Below are positions 1-6,700 of a stretch of DNA of 12,761 nt, in pieces. A model generated the notes under the pieces. That model searched no databases, was not told the origin of the DNA, and saw only the letters and a list, made by a program, of their open reading frames with translations. The position numbers were made by a program, and so were the translations under genes. Source of the DNA: JBBQVS01 sp964250805. GTDB lineage: Bacteria; Chloroflexota; Ktedonobacteria; Ktedonobacterales; Ktedonobacteraceae. The number at the start of each line of letters is the position of its first letter. The stretch's first letter is position 1. The stretch covers positions 1-12,761 of the forward strand of contig CAXUHG010000156.1 in assembly GCA_964250805.1 (NCBI GenBank). Reading direction: 5' to 3'.

Positions 1-9
1 GGGCCCAAA

Positions 10-84
10 GGGGGGGGGTGGGGCCGGGGCAACGCGTGGGCGACGATTCTCTTCGGTGACGTGTGCCCCACCGCCCCGCCCCTC
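10..84. repeat. G-rich / C-rich imperfect inverted repeat
   Basis: A run of nine G (10-18) is followed by G4 (20-23), G4 (26-29) and G3 (38-40). A C-rich arm lies at 65-82. GGTGGGGC at 17-24 is perfectly complementary to GCCCCACC at 65-72, and pairing can continue outward through 12-15 with 74-77 after one mismatch. The G tracts also satisfy a G-quadruplex pattern. The C-rich arm directly abuts the dispersed repeat at 85-109, so the two may form one element. No coding sequence is seen in 1-155. Its function is unknown; it could be a structured repeat or the end of a neighbouring terminator. Confidence 0.45.
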
Positions 85-109
85 GGACGCGATAAATCGG
101 TCCCTACCA
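85..109 (+). repeat. dispersed 25-bp repeat, copy 1
   Basis: This 25-base segment contains GATAAATCGGTCCCTACC. It matches the two copies at 1820-1844 (inverted) and 1869-1893 (direct) at 24 of 25 positions; the only difference is C instead of T at position 90. Here it stands alone, without an inverted partner, 47 bases before the chosen start of the first membrane protein gene. It has no obvious promoter or RBS role. Confidence 0.85.
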
Positions 110-155
110 GATTATTATGTCGATCATCAAATGTAGTAGAAAGCACAAAGGATAT

Positions 156-947
156 ATGAGCATCACAACTACACAAACATCATTTCCTGATGCATTGACG
201 CGTTTTTGGCGGTTGCCGACGTTGACTGTGGCGCGTTTCACGTTGCGTAGCTATGTGTGGAGCGGCTGGATATTGGGCGACATTGTTTTTGTTTGGCTAA
301 CCTATGCTATCTTCTATTTGGAGTTCGGCGGCAATGTCGCGTATTTCTTTGGTACGGCGGGTGAGGCTATGGGTGTGCTGTCGATTCTCAGTACCATCGT
401 GATGATGCAGAGGGCGACGAGTGCGCGGATATATCTACCACTGGCACGGCTCACATCGCGTGCAGCATATATTCGCGGCGTCATTGTAGCAGCCTGTGTA
501 TTGCGCGTCCCTGCGTATCTAGTATTGATGGTGCTGGCGATGAGCTTTCACCAATTTACGCCACCCCGCTGCAACCCACTGTGTATTGCCGATGCAACGT
601 TCAGCAGTATGATACAAGGCTCAATTGGTTTACTGATCAATTGTTGGATTCTTGCCGTACTCACCGTTCTGCTCTTCCGCCCAATTGCGACGCGGCGAAT
701 CCAGATTGTCTTTCTGGCGTGGTTCGCACTTGTGCTGTACACAAACACCAGCGTAAATATTGTGGCAACCTATTTTTCGTGGGTACGGATTCCGCTTGCA
801 CCTCTTGCCGCTTGCTATAACTTGGGTACACTGAGCGCGATTGATATATATAACGTGCTTATGCTTGTGTTGGCAATATGCTATATTGTCGGGTTGACTA
901 TTCTTGTAGAGTTTTTGTTGCGTAAGCGAGACTTGATTCGAGTGTGA
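156..947 (+). CDS. multi-spanning membrane protein, ABC-2 permease-like
   Basis: This is a 263-residue integral membrane protein. Hydrophobic segments lie near residues 36-56, 61-84, 107-130, 154-175, 181-199 and 232-254, with a possible extra one at 205-222. The N-terminus is basic and cytoplasmic-looking (RFWRLPTLTVARFTLRS), and the last helix runs into a short basic tail (LRKRDLIRV). This layout is typical of single-domain ABC-2 type permease subunits, but there is no diagnostic motif, so the assignment is inference. I chose ATG 156 because AAAGGA (147-152) precedes it; an in-frame ATG at 117 would add 13 residues but has no ribosome binding site. No partner ATPase is visible; it would have to lie left of the window or elsewhere. 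The next gene starts 89 bases downstream on the same strand. Confidence 0.72.
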   Translation: MSITTTQTSFPDALTRFWRLPTLTVARFTLRSYVWSGWILGDIVFVWLTYAIFYLEFGGNVAYFFGTAGEAMGVLSILSTIVMMQRATSARIYLPLARLTSRAAYIRGVIVAACVLRVPAYLVLMVLAMSFHQFTPPRCNPLCIADATFSSMIQGSIGLLINCWILAVLTVLLFRPIATRRIQIVFLAWFALVLYTNTSVNIVATYFSWVRIPLAPLAACYNLGTLSAIDIYNVLMLVLAICYIVGLTILVEFLLRKRDLIRV

Positions 948-1036
948 TAGCAGCGGTATGACATCTGTATCCTCTCCACTTCGTTTCTCCGTATAGTTAC
1001 ATATATCATAAATTCATACTGTAAAGAGGATACACC

Positions 1037-1792
1037 ATGTCTAATAGCTTGCAAGCGGGTCTCATTACTGATACAAAGATATCCCGAGGGATAACTCGCA
1101 CGCCTCACAGTCGTCCACGTTTGATTATTGAGGGCGTTGTCTGGGTTTTGGCGGTAGCGGCGATGGTCGCGCTCTCTTTCTTTGCGCACACACATCTTCA
1201 ACCGGTCCCATTCGAGCTAGCATTTAGTCGAAATGTGCAGGCGATACCTTTTCCTGCATGGGTTGGCTCGTTTTTCCGTTTTCTCACCTTCGTCAATGAT
1301 CCCACTCCTGATGAGATTGAAGTACCGATTGTACTGATACTGTTCGTCATCTGTCGCTGGTTCTGGCAAGCCTTATTTCTCGGTTTAGCGGTTGGTATCG
1401 GCAACGGAGTGGATGCACTGATTGGAGATGTTGTCGGGCGTCCTCGTCCCAAGCCGAATATGATTCATGTTGATAGCAGACTCATCTTCAACAGTTTTCC
1501 ATCGGGTCATAGCTGTCACATGATGGTCTTTTATGGCTTTATGCTGTACCTGACCTTCACACAGCCTGTACGTCAATCGCGCTATCGCTGGCTCCTGATT
1601 CCGTTCCAAATTTGGGCTATCCTCAACATTCTCGTTGTTGGTTTCGCGCGTATCTGGGAGGGCGAGCATTGGGTAACAGATGTTCTTGGTGGCTATCTTG
1701 ATGGTGCTATCTGGCTCGCGTTATTCATCTTTCTCTATAATCTGACGCTACAAAAGGTACACGAGCGACGTGCAAAACGCCTTCCTCTGTAA
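1037..1792 (+). CDS. PAP2-family membrane phosphatase
   Basis: A 251-residue membrane protein of the type 2 phosphatidic acid phosphatase family, which hydrolyses lipid phosphates or pyrophosphates such as phosphatidic acid or undecaprenyl pyrophosphate at the outer face of the membrane. The three family motifs are visible. Motif 1 ends in GRPRP (134-138), but its usual leading lysine is a glycine (G130). Motif 2 is PSGH (155-158), with the general-acid histidine. Motif 3 has R205, nucleophile H211 and D215 in ARIWEGEHWVTD, with alanine in place of the usual serine before the arginine. Helices lie near 30-50, 95-120, 160-176, 186-204 and 219-237. ATG 1037 is supported by AAAGAGGA at 1023-1030, six bases upstream. 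The physiological substrate cannot be read from sequence. The gene ends 27 bases before the inverted repeat hairpin. Confidence 0.92.
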   Translation: MSNSLQAGLITDTKISRGITRTPHSRPRLIIEGVVWVLAVAAMVALSFFAHTHLQPVPFELAFSRNVQAIPFPAWVGSFFRFLTFVNDPTPDEIEVPIVLILFVICRWFWQALFLGLAVGIGNGVDALIGDVVGRPRPKPNMIHVDSRLIFNSFPSGHSCHMMVFYGFMLYLTFTQPVRQSRYRWLLIPFQIWAILNILVVGFARIWEGEHWVTDVLGGYLDGAIWLALFIFLYNLTLQKVHERRAKRLPL

Positions 1793-1819
1793 TGTAATCG
1801 TGTATATGCCTGATTACAG

Positions 1820-1893
1820 TGGTAGGGACCGATTTATCACGTCCTGTTGGCATCTCGATTGCTCACAAGGACGTGATAAATCGGTCCCTACCA
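1820..1893. terminator. inverted pair of the dispersed repeat, likely two-way terminator
   Basis: Positions 1820-1845 and 1868-1893 are perfect reverse complements (26-bp arms) separated by a 22-base loop. Each arm is a copy of the repeat also found at 85-109. The structure lies between the stop of the PAP2 gene (1792) and the stop of the convergent histidine kinase gene (1906), where a hairpin can stop transcription from both sides. There is no clean T-tract after either arm, so termination is inferred from stem strength and position. A non-autonomous mobile repeat that inserted between convergent genes is an equally good description. Confidence 0.75.
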
Positions 1894-1905
1894 TCAATCT
1901 CTCTA

Positions 1906-3237
1906 TTACGCTGTTATGCTGTGTGCAGGAGCTTCGACCAGCGGCAACTCTACCTCGACGATAATGCCGCGTTCTGCTGCTGGTTGCAAACGGAAGATAC
2001 CACCAACGCGCTCGACGCGTTCGACCATGCCGTTTAAGCCGTAGTGTCCTTTGGGGCTGATGTATGTGGCCTGTCCATCGGCTTTGTGTTGACAAAAATC
2101 GTGGGGTAGACCTACTCCATCGTCTTCTAAACGTAGCAAAACATAGCTATCGTAGCGGTTGATGGAGAGCAAAACGTTGCTCGCGTGTGCGTGCTTCTCG
2201 ATATTTGCGATGGCTTCCTGCCCCACCTTCCACAGCGTTTCCTCGATCTGCTCTGGTAGTCCCTCGATATCAGGTTGCAGGTCGTAAATTACAGCAATGC
2301 CTGTACGTTGTGCCATTTCACGAGCGGACCGGCTGAGTGCTCGACACGCTGGCTCGTGTTCGAGTGCAGGTGAGCGTAGATTAGCGATGGAGGCGCGTAA
2401 CTCGTTCATGCTGTCGCGTACAATTGTCTGTGTTGCCTCCAGTTCACGATTGCTACGTTCGGGGTCACGCTCCCTTAGTCTCTGCGCCACCTCTAGCTTG
2501 ACCGTTACCAACACAAGCGCATGCCCAAGTGTATCGTGCATCTCGCGTGCTAGGCGGTTGCGTTCGCGCAATACCGCCAGTTCCTGCTCCTGTGCCGCTG
2601 AGTCAGCTAGTTTCTGATGTGCCTCCGCCAATTCTTCATGTGCTAGTGTCAACTCTGCTAGCAAACGGTTACGCCTATAACGCTCCCCAATCATGTTTTG
2701 TATAACTACAGCTGAGGTTGCGGGAGCGTAAAAACTTAAACCGACCCCAATAATTGCGCCTAGCTGGTCGAAGCTGAACGGAAATGTGACAACATGGCCT
2801 AAGATGCAAATAGATATCACGAGAATAGTTGTTAAAGATAATAGGAAACGACTGGCAAAGCGCGAGAAAAGTATGCCAAGGATGATATAGAAATCGTAAG
2901 CAAAATTAGCATCAATCAATGTAAGTATAACTACTGCACCGTACATGCCTCCGAAGACTACAAGCGAAGGAAGCAAGGGAGGAGGCCATGTTTTTGTTTT
3001 TTGTCTCGTAGCAACTATACTATATATTCCAATAATGACGAATGAAAGTATGACGATGGTGCCGCCGCGCCAGTCCCGTAACAGATACGGCCTCGCATGA
3101 ATAATACTATAATCAATCGAGATAAGAAAAATGGCTCCGATGAGTAACCAGCCGGGTCCCCACCAGTTGAAACTACGCGGAAATGTATCACTCTGGTTGG
3201 GTACATCTCTTATGGCACCAGCATCAACGGTTTGCAT
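1906..3237 (-). CDS. sensor histidine kinase, NarL/LiaS/DesK type
   Basis: A 443-residue membrane sensor kinase. About six hydrophobic helices fill residues 28-180, with very short loops and no large extracellular domain, so the signal is probably sensed in or at the membrane. A coiled linker follows (about 190-225), then the HisKA_3 H-box ERNRLAREMHDTLGH (225-239) with the phosphoacceptor His234. The HATPase_c domain has an N-box, EAIANIEKHA (341-350), a G1 box, DDGVGL (372-377), and a G2 region, GHYGLNGM (397-404). All residues expected for an active kinase are present. The start is supported by AGGAGAG seven bases upstream on the minus strand. The upstream gene on the same strand ends 36 bases before it, so the two are probably co-transcribed. 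Kinases of this family normally sit beside a NarL-type response regulator; none is present here. Confidence 0.95.
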   Translation of the reverse strand: MQTVDAGAIRDVPNQSDTFPRSFNWWGPGWLLIGAIFLISIDYSIIHARPYLLRDWRGGTIVILSFVIIGIYSIVATRQKTKTWPPPLLPSLVVFGGMYGAVVILTLIDANFAYDFYIILGILFSRFASRFLLSLTTILVISICILGHVVTFPFSFDQLGAIIGVGLSFYAPATSAVVIQNMIGERYRRNRLLAELTLAHEELAEAHQKLADSAAQEQELAVLRERNRLAREMHDTLGHALVLVTVKLEVAQRLRERDPERSNRELEATQTIVRDSMNELRASIANLRSPALEHEPACRALSRSAREMAQRTGIAVIYDLQPDIEGLPEQIEETLWKVGQEAIANIEKHAHASNVLLSINRYDSYVLLRLEDDGVGLPHDFCQHKADGQATYISPKGHYGLNGMVERVERVGGIFRLQPAAERGIIVEVELPLVEAPAHSITA

Positions 3238-3273
3238 GTTTTTTCTCTCCTGTTTCTCTTCTGAGCCGCATTC

Positions 3274-3933
3274 TTATTCGATATAAACGATAGAATCATA
3301 CACGCTTAACTGCTCTGCCGCAAGAGGATATGTGCCCAGTACAAGAAGAGTGCGTCCTTCTCTTCTCAATTGTGCTATGTGTTGCTCAAGAGTCGTGCGT
3401 TCCGTAGAGGTTAAATTCCGCCACGGATCGTCAAAGATGACTAGCGGCGGATCTGTAATGAGTGCTACAGCAAGGGCGAACAGACGTGATTGCAGCACTG
3501 TTAGATGTCCTAAACAAGCAGTTGGGCAAAGACTATAGCGTGCTATATATGTATCTAGCTGTACATCTATAGAAGGCATCGAAAGTTTTGTGGCTACACG
3601 TATATACTCACGCACCGTCTGCTTTTGCCTCTGTAGCGGGAGTACCACTACGCCAATCCGTCGCTGTAGTTCAAGGGGCATGGGTGGAATGTGTGTGCCG
3701 AGTAGTGTAATTGTTCCCTCGTGTGCATACATCACGCCTTGTAGACTTGCCAGTAAGAGGGCTTTTTGTAATCTGTTTTTGCAAAGAATTGCGACAACCT
3801 GTGCATCGTATACTTCAAATGAGACATTGTGTAATACCGATTGTTGAGCATAGCGAACGCAAAGTTGCTCAACACGTACAACCGTTGGGCGATTGAGAGG
3901 TGTAATAGGCCCTGTTACATAGCGTTTGCTCAT
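3274..3933 (-). CDS. degenerate ABC ATPase-like protein (probable pseudo-ATPase)
   Basis: A 219-residue protein with the overall order of an ABC transporter ATP-binding domain: N-terminal strands (VEQLCVRY, VLHNVSFEV), a Walker A position at 50-59, a helical region, a signature position at 144-150, Walker B at 164-170 (LVIFDDP) and an H-loop position at 200-203. The catalytic motifs are replaced. Walker A reads CKNRLQKA where GPNGAGKT is usual, so only the lysine (K57) remains. The signature LSGGQ is LTVLQ (144-148). The glutamate after Walker B is aspartate (D169), and the H-loop histidine is tyrosine (Y202). The frame is uninterrupted, so this is not simple decay. No permease gene adjoins it; the next gene is the histidine kinase. 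It may be a non-hydrolysing regulatory subunit or sensor partner, which is inference. The RBS is weak (AGGG, nine bases upstream). Confidence 0.82.
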   Translation of the reverse strand: MSKRYVTGPITPLNRPTVVRVEQLCVRYAQQSVLHNVSFEVYDAQVVAILCKNRLQKALLLASLQGVMYAHEGTITLLGTHIPPMPLELQRRIGVVVLPLQRQKQTVREYIRVATKLSMPSIDVQLDTYIARYSLCPTACLGHLTVLQSRLFALAVALITDPPLVIFDDPWRNLTSTERTTLEQHIAQLRREGRTLLVLGTYPLAAEQLSVYDSIVYIE

Positions 3934-3984
3934 AAAGAATTACCCTGACTCTCCGACAAAAACTTTCACTCATCCTTGTTGAGG

Positions 3985-3993
3985 AGCATACCA
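3985..3993 (-). promoter_or_regulatory. possible extended -10 element for the pseudo-ATPase/kinase unit
   Basis: Read on the minus strand, TGG followed by TATGCT resembles an extended -10 element. A transcript starting a few bases downstream would have a leader of about 45 bases before the start codon at 3933. No convincing -35 hexamer is seen at 16-18 bases spacing. Weak support. Confidence 0.3.
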
Positions 3994-4284
3994 TTTCCCC
4001 TCTTAATTATGGAAGTGCTGAATGGCCTATACGAGTAGCGAAAGAGCATGACGAAAGTAATGAGGGGAATGCAATCATATGTACAGGTTTCTTCGGTCTT
4101 ACGAAGCCGAAATCTATAACACTACGCGTTATCTTTTAGTGTAAGATTATATCTTTTTGTCCGTTTTTTACGAGGTCTATGCGTCATAAGTCATAGTTTA
4201 TATGCCTTTTTCAAGAAGATATGCTATACTCATCCCATTATGAACATCGGAAAGCACGTACCTGGGAAAAGGTAGCATGAACGT
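3994..4284. other. divergent intergenic region with small overlapping hairpins
   Basis: This stretch separates the minus-strand unit from the plus-strand unit. Several short complementary pairs overlap so that they cannot all form together: CTTCG 4091-4095 with CGAAG 4102-4106, or TTCGG 4092-4096 with CCGAA 4107-4111; ATAAC 4116-4120 with GTTAT 4128-4132, or ACACTA 4119-4124 with TAGTGT 4137-4142; and ATCTT 4131-4135 with AAGAT 4143-4147. They could be operator half-sites or alternative RNA folds, or chance in AT-rich sequence. No ORF worth calling is seen before 4285. Confidence 0.35.
4222..4230 (+). promoter_or_regulatory. extended -10 promoter for the small ORF / receiver-like gene
   Basis: TGC TATACT (4222-4230) is an extended -10 element. 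The bases at the expected -35 position are not convincing. AAGAAG occurs just upstream (4213-4218), as it does before the prkA promoter. The predicted leader to the small ORF start at 4285 is about 50 bases. Confidence 0.5.
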
Positions 4285-4392
4285 ATGAAATTTTTAGCAG
4301 AACTCAATTTGGCACTATATAGTGAAGCACTAGAGAGAGATGGCTTGCTTTCTATACAGATGTATGAAGCAAGAGGGGGGAAGAGGGTATGA
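4285..4392 (+). CDS. 35-residue small ORF translationally coupled to the next gene
   Basis: A short frame beginning MKFLAELNLALYSEALERDG and ending GGKRV. Its TGA stop (4390-4392) overlaps the ATG of the next gene (4389-4391) in an ATGA arrangement, which is typical of translational coupling. The N-terminal 25 residues look amphipathic and helical. The only possible RBS is AAAAGG at 4267-4272, twelve bases before the start, which is weak, and a three-codon ORF (ATG AAC GTA TGA) lies just ahead at 4277-4288. It could be a genuine small protein or a leader peptide controlling the receiver-like gene. I do not recognise a family. The short length makes chance a real possibility. Confidence 0.45.
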   Translation: MKFLAELNLALYSEALERDGLLSIQMYEARGGKRV

Positions 4393-6542
4393 ATATCAGT
4401 ACTGGTGGGCCACATCTTCTTTTTTTTGAGCGTGATCAGCAATTGACTGCGCTCTTGACAAGTGAATTTCAGCTTGCGGGCTATGAATGTCATGCTGCTC
4501 GTACTGCCGTAGAGGTATTCGATACTATTGCTCGCTTTCCTGTACGCATGCTTCTCGTCGATCTTGCACAAGCTGCCGCTGGTCGCCGCGAGTTCTGGGT
4601 TGCCTTAGATACACAGCGACGTGGGCGTGGAGTGCAGGTACTTACCTATCTCTGCTCTAATTTAGCGGGCTATGGTCCCCGCGATGTCGATGATCGTCCA
4701 CCATTCCAGGCGGTCGATGTAGAAATCAATGGTATGCTTGGTCTGATGAACCTTGTTGATGCCGTGCGTGAACGCATTCCTGGCTCCAATGCAGTAAGTT
4801 CATTGAACACACAACCTCGTATGCCCAGAGTGACACAGGCACCACAGCCTCCACCCGCCACATCGAATTTCACAGGTGTACCTATAACTCCACGCCAACT
4901 CGATACCGATGGCGCATCTCTTCGCACAGGTCCACTTGCCGATACTCTAAGCCATCAGGTTTCTCGTTCAGCACCAGCGGTGCCCCAAACTGTTGCACCT
5001 GCTACAACGCTTAATCCACAATCTTACTCTGAAAAAATACGCGCTGTATTGTATCCCACTCCTACACAAAGAGTTGCGAATACGCAAGAGCCAACGAACT
5101 ATACATCGTTCCCTGCGCAAGAAGCACCCGCGAATACGCGCACCATTGCTCCTCCACAGACAGTAGAGCAACCATCCGCTTACAATCAGGAAACGTCGCA
5201 GAGGGTGACGTACTACGGACAGCAGAATCCACAACAAAATGGGCAGGAGAATGGGAACGTTCAGTATCCCGCTGCGAACGCAACCGCGCTTCAACAGCTC
5301 GCTTACGGTTCACAAAGGACAGAACAAGAGTCTGGGCTTGACCAGTTGTCGCGACTTTTACAGGAGCGTGGGACACCTCCACAGGATACAAGTGGAGTCG
5401 TAAACACACCATATTATGCAGCCGGTAATGGAACTGTTGACAATCGTTATGCTCCTACGAACTCAGAACAAGCGGCTGTAAACTACGTTCAGACCCCGCA
5501 AACTCCGCGTGTCACCGAGTCGCTTGATGCACAGTCACTACGTGCAGCACCAATCGAAGATTTGCCGCGAGATCCTACAGCCAATGGCTCTGTGACAAGC
5601 GATAGTACACGCCGTGGTGATACCGCAACTCGTCCTGCTTACGGGCAATATGGCTATGCAGCACCATCACAGAACGGTCAGCCAACATCAAATGCAGCAC
5701 CATCAACACCGCTTGTGTCTATCGCAACGCTGCGAACACCTGCACCAGTTATCGCAAAGGCAACTATGCCTATACCAGCGGTGCAACCTATACAAAACAC
5801 CCCGCCAGTCGAAGAGCGAGTACTTACCGAATATTTCTCGCCTCCCGCTCAACAGCCAATACAAGAACCAGTGCAACAACCAGTGCAAGAACTGCCTTCT
5901 ATACCAGAAACTCCCGTGCTATATAGCAGCAATGAGAGAGATGATGAATCCGCTATGCGTGTAGACACGGATGCTCCTCTCCAGAGACAGCAGCGTGAGG
6001 AAGAGGAGGCGCGGAATGAGGTAGAGACGAAGCATAATACTCAGGCGCAACAGCAACAAGAATACACATCTATGCAGAATATTCTACAGGGGCGTTCGGG
6101 AACAGGCATTGCGCCTAATAACGCCCTGCTGCTAGATATTGTGCAGAGTCTTCCTCTGATGCCATCACCACCTCCACAGCCACAGACGGTGAGTGGAAGG
6201 ACGATGCGAACATTGGGAAGCGTCTTACTTGAGGGTCATCTTGTACCTGAGAACCGATTAGAGGTCGCGCAAAATATTCAGCGCATGTTACGTGGTGTGG
6301 ATTTGAATTATCAACTTGGTGAAATTTTACTTATGTTTAAATTATTGACACCGGACCAGCTACTTGCCGCTAGCCTTGTGAGCTATGGCATGATCTCAAC
6401 ACAGCAGATTAGTGCCCTCGGTCGCATTCGACAAGAGTTGCACTCGATTGGTTTGGAATATGACCTTGAGAGTTTGCTTATTCTCTTTAGAATGCTCACT
6501 GCCGAACAGCTACGCGAAATTCGCTCAAGCTGGTTAAGCTAG
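4389..6542 (+). CDS. receiver-like / disordered linker / duplicated GspE-N-like protein
   Basis: A 717-residue protein in three parts. Residues 8-132 resemble a response regulator receiver domain: hydrophobic strand then E14 and D16 in place of the acidic pair, D58 at the phosphoacceptor position (MLLVDL), and T87 after the fourth strand; the conserved lysine of the fifth strand is not found (VDVEING). Residues about 135-600 are low-complexity and rich in Q, P, T, A and N, with a tandem QQPIQEP/QQPVQEL patch and a charged coiled patch (QRQQREEEEARNEVETK). Residues 602-717 are structured: LG.hLL..LhT..QL modules at 609, 643 and 693, and a 35-residue duplication (627-661 and 677-711). That pattern resembles the GspE-N/MshEN domain of type II secretion and type IV pilus ATPases or cyclic-di-GMP effectors. 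The RBS is GAGGGGGG near 4374-4380. I know no named protein with this layout. Function is unknown; a phospho-regulated scaffold is an inference. Confidence 0.88.
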   Translation: MNISTGGPHLLFFERDQQLTALLTSEFQLAGYECHAARTAVEVFDTIARFPVRMLLVDLAQAAAGRREFWVALDTQRRGRGVQVLTYLCSNLAGYGPRDVDDRPPFQAVDVEINGMLGLMNLVDAVRERIPGSNAVSSLNTQPRMPRVTQAPQPPPATSNFTGVPITPRQLDTDGASLRTGPLADTLSHQVSRSAPAVPQTVAPATTLNPQSYSEKIRAVLYPTPTQRVANTQEPTNYTSFPAQEAPANTRTIAPPQTVEQPSAYNQETSQRVTYYGQQNPQQNGQENGNVQYPAANATALQQLAYGSQRTEQESGLDQLSRLLQERGTPPQDTSGVVNTPYYAAGNGTVDNRYAPTNSEQAAVNYVQTPQTPRVTESLDAQSLRAAPIEDLPRDPTANGSVTSDSTRRGDTATRPAYGQYGYAAPSQNGQPTSNAAPSTPLVSIATLRTPAPVIAKATMPIPAVQPIQNTPPVEERVLTEYFSPPAQQPIQEPVQQPVQELPSIPETPVLYSSNERDDESAMRVDTDAPLQRQQREEEEARNEVETKHNTQAQQQQEYTSMQNILQGRSGTGIAPNNALLLDIVQSLPLMPSPPPQPQTVSGRTMRTLGSVLLEGHLVPENRLEVAQNIQRMLRGVDLNYQLGEILLMFKLLTPDQLLAASLVSYGMISTQQISALGRIRQELHSIGLEYDLESLLILFRMLTAEQLREIRSSWLS

Positions 6543-6551
6543 TTTCTACCC

Positions 6552-6607
6552 AAAAATGGGAGGGGAGAGAACGGAACATATGCTCCGTTCTCTCCCCTCC
6601 CATTTTT
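6552..6607. terminator. perfect 24-bp hairpin, bidirectional intrinsic terminator
   Basis: Positions 6552-6575 and 6584-6607 are perfectly complementary, with an eight-base loop (ACATATGC). The stem begins with AAAAATGGGAGGGG and ends with CCCATTTTT, so each strand presents a GC-rich stem followed by a T-tract. It lies ten bases after the stop of the receiver-like gene and isolates it from the prkA promoter 20 bases further on. Confidence 0.93.
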
Positions 6608-6627
6608 GAAAAACTGTCCAAATGGAA

Positions 6628-6656
6628 TTGTTTCGTGCGAAGAAGTATGGTATAAT
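6628..6656 (+). promoter_or_regulatory. sigma-70-like promoter for the prkA cluster
   Basis: TTGTTT (6628-6633), a 17-base spacer and a perfect TATAAT (6651-6656) preceded by TGG, an extended -10. This is the best promoter in the window. It sits just after the terminator and points toward prkA, giving a leader of about 530 bases. A housekeeping-type promoter does not exclude an additional alternative sigma-factor promoter nearer to the gene. Confidence 0.72.
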
Positions 6657-6700
6657 GACTTTATATCCTTGAGATGTAAAGGATTACCAGCAGTGTTTAG

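Noticed and set aside
117..155. Longer N-terminus of the first membrane protein from ATG 117
   Set aside because: No ribosome binding site before 117, and it lies eight bases after the dispersed repeat; ATG 156 has AAAGGA upstream.
1770..2095. Short frames on both strands across the repeat hairpin
   Set aside because: They are built from the inverted repeat sequence and the end of the kinase gene; none has an RBS.
5850..5900. Tandem QQPIQEP-type repeat considered as a DNA-level repeat element
   Set aside because: It is part of the low-complexity linker of the receiver-like protein; too short and imperfect to be an independent repeat.
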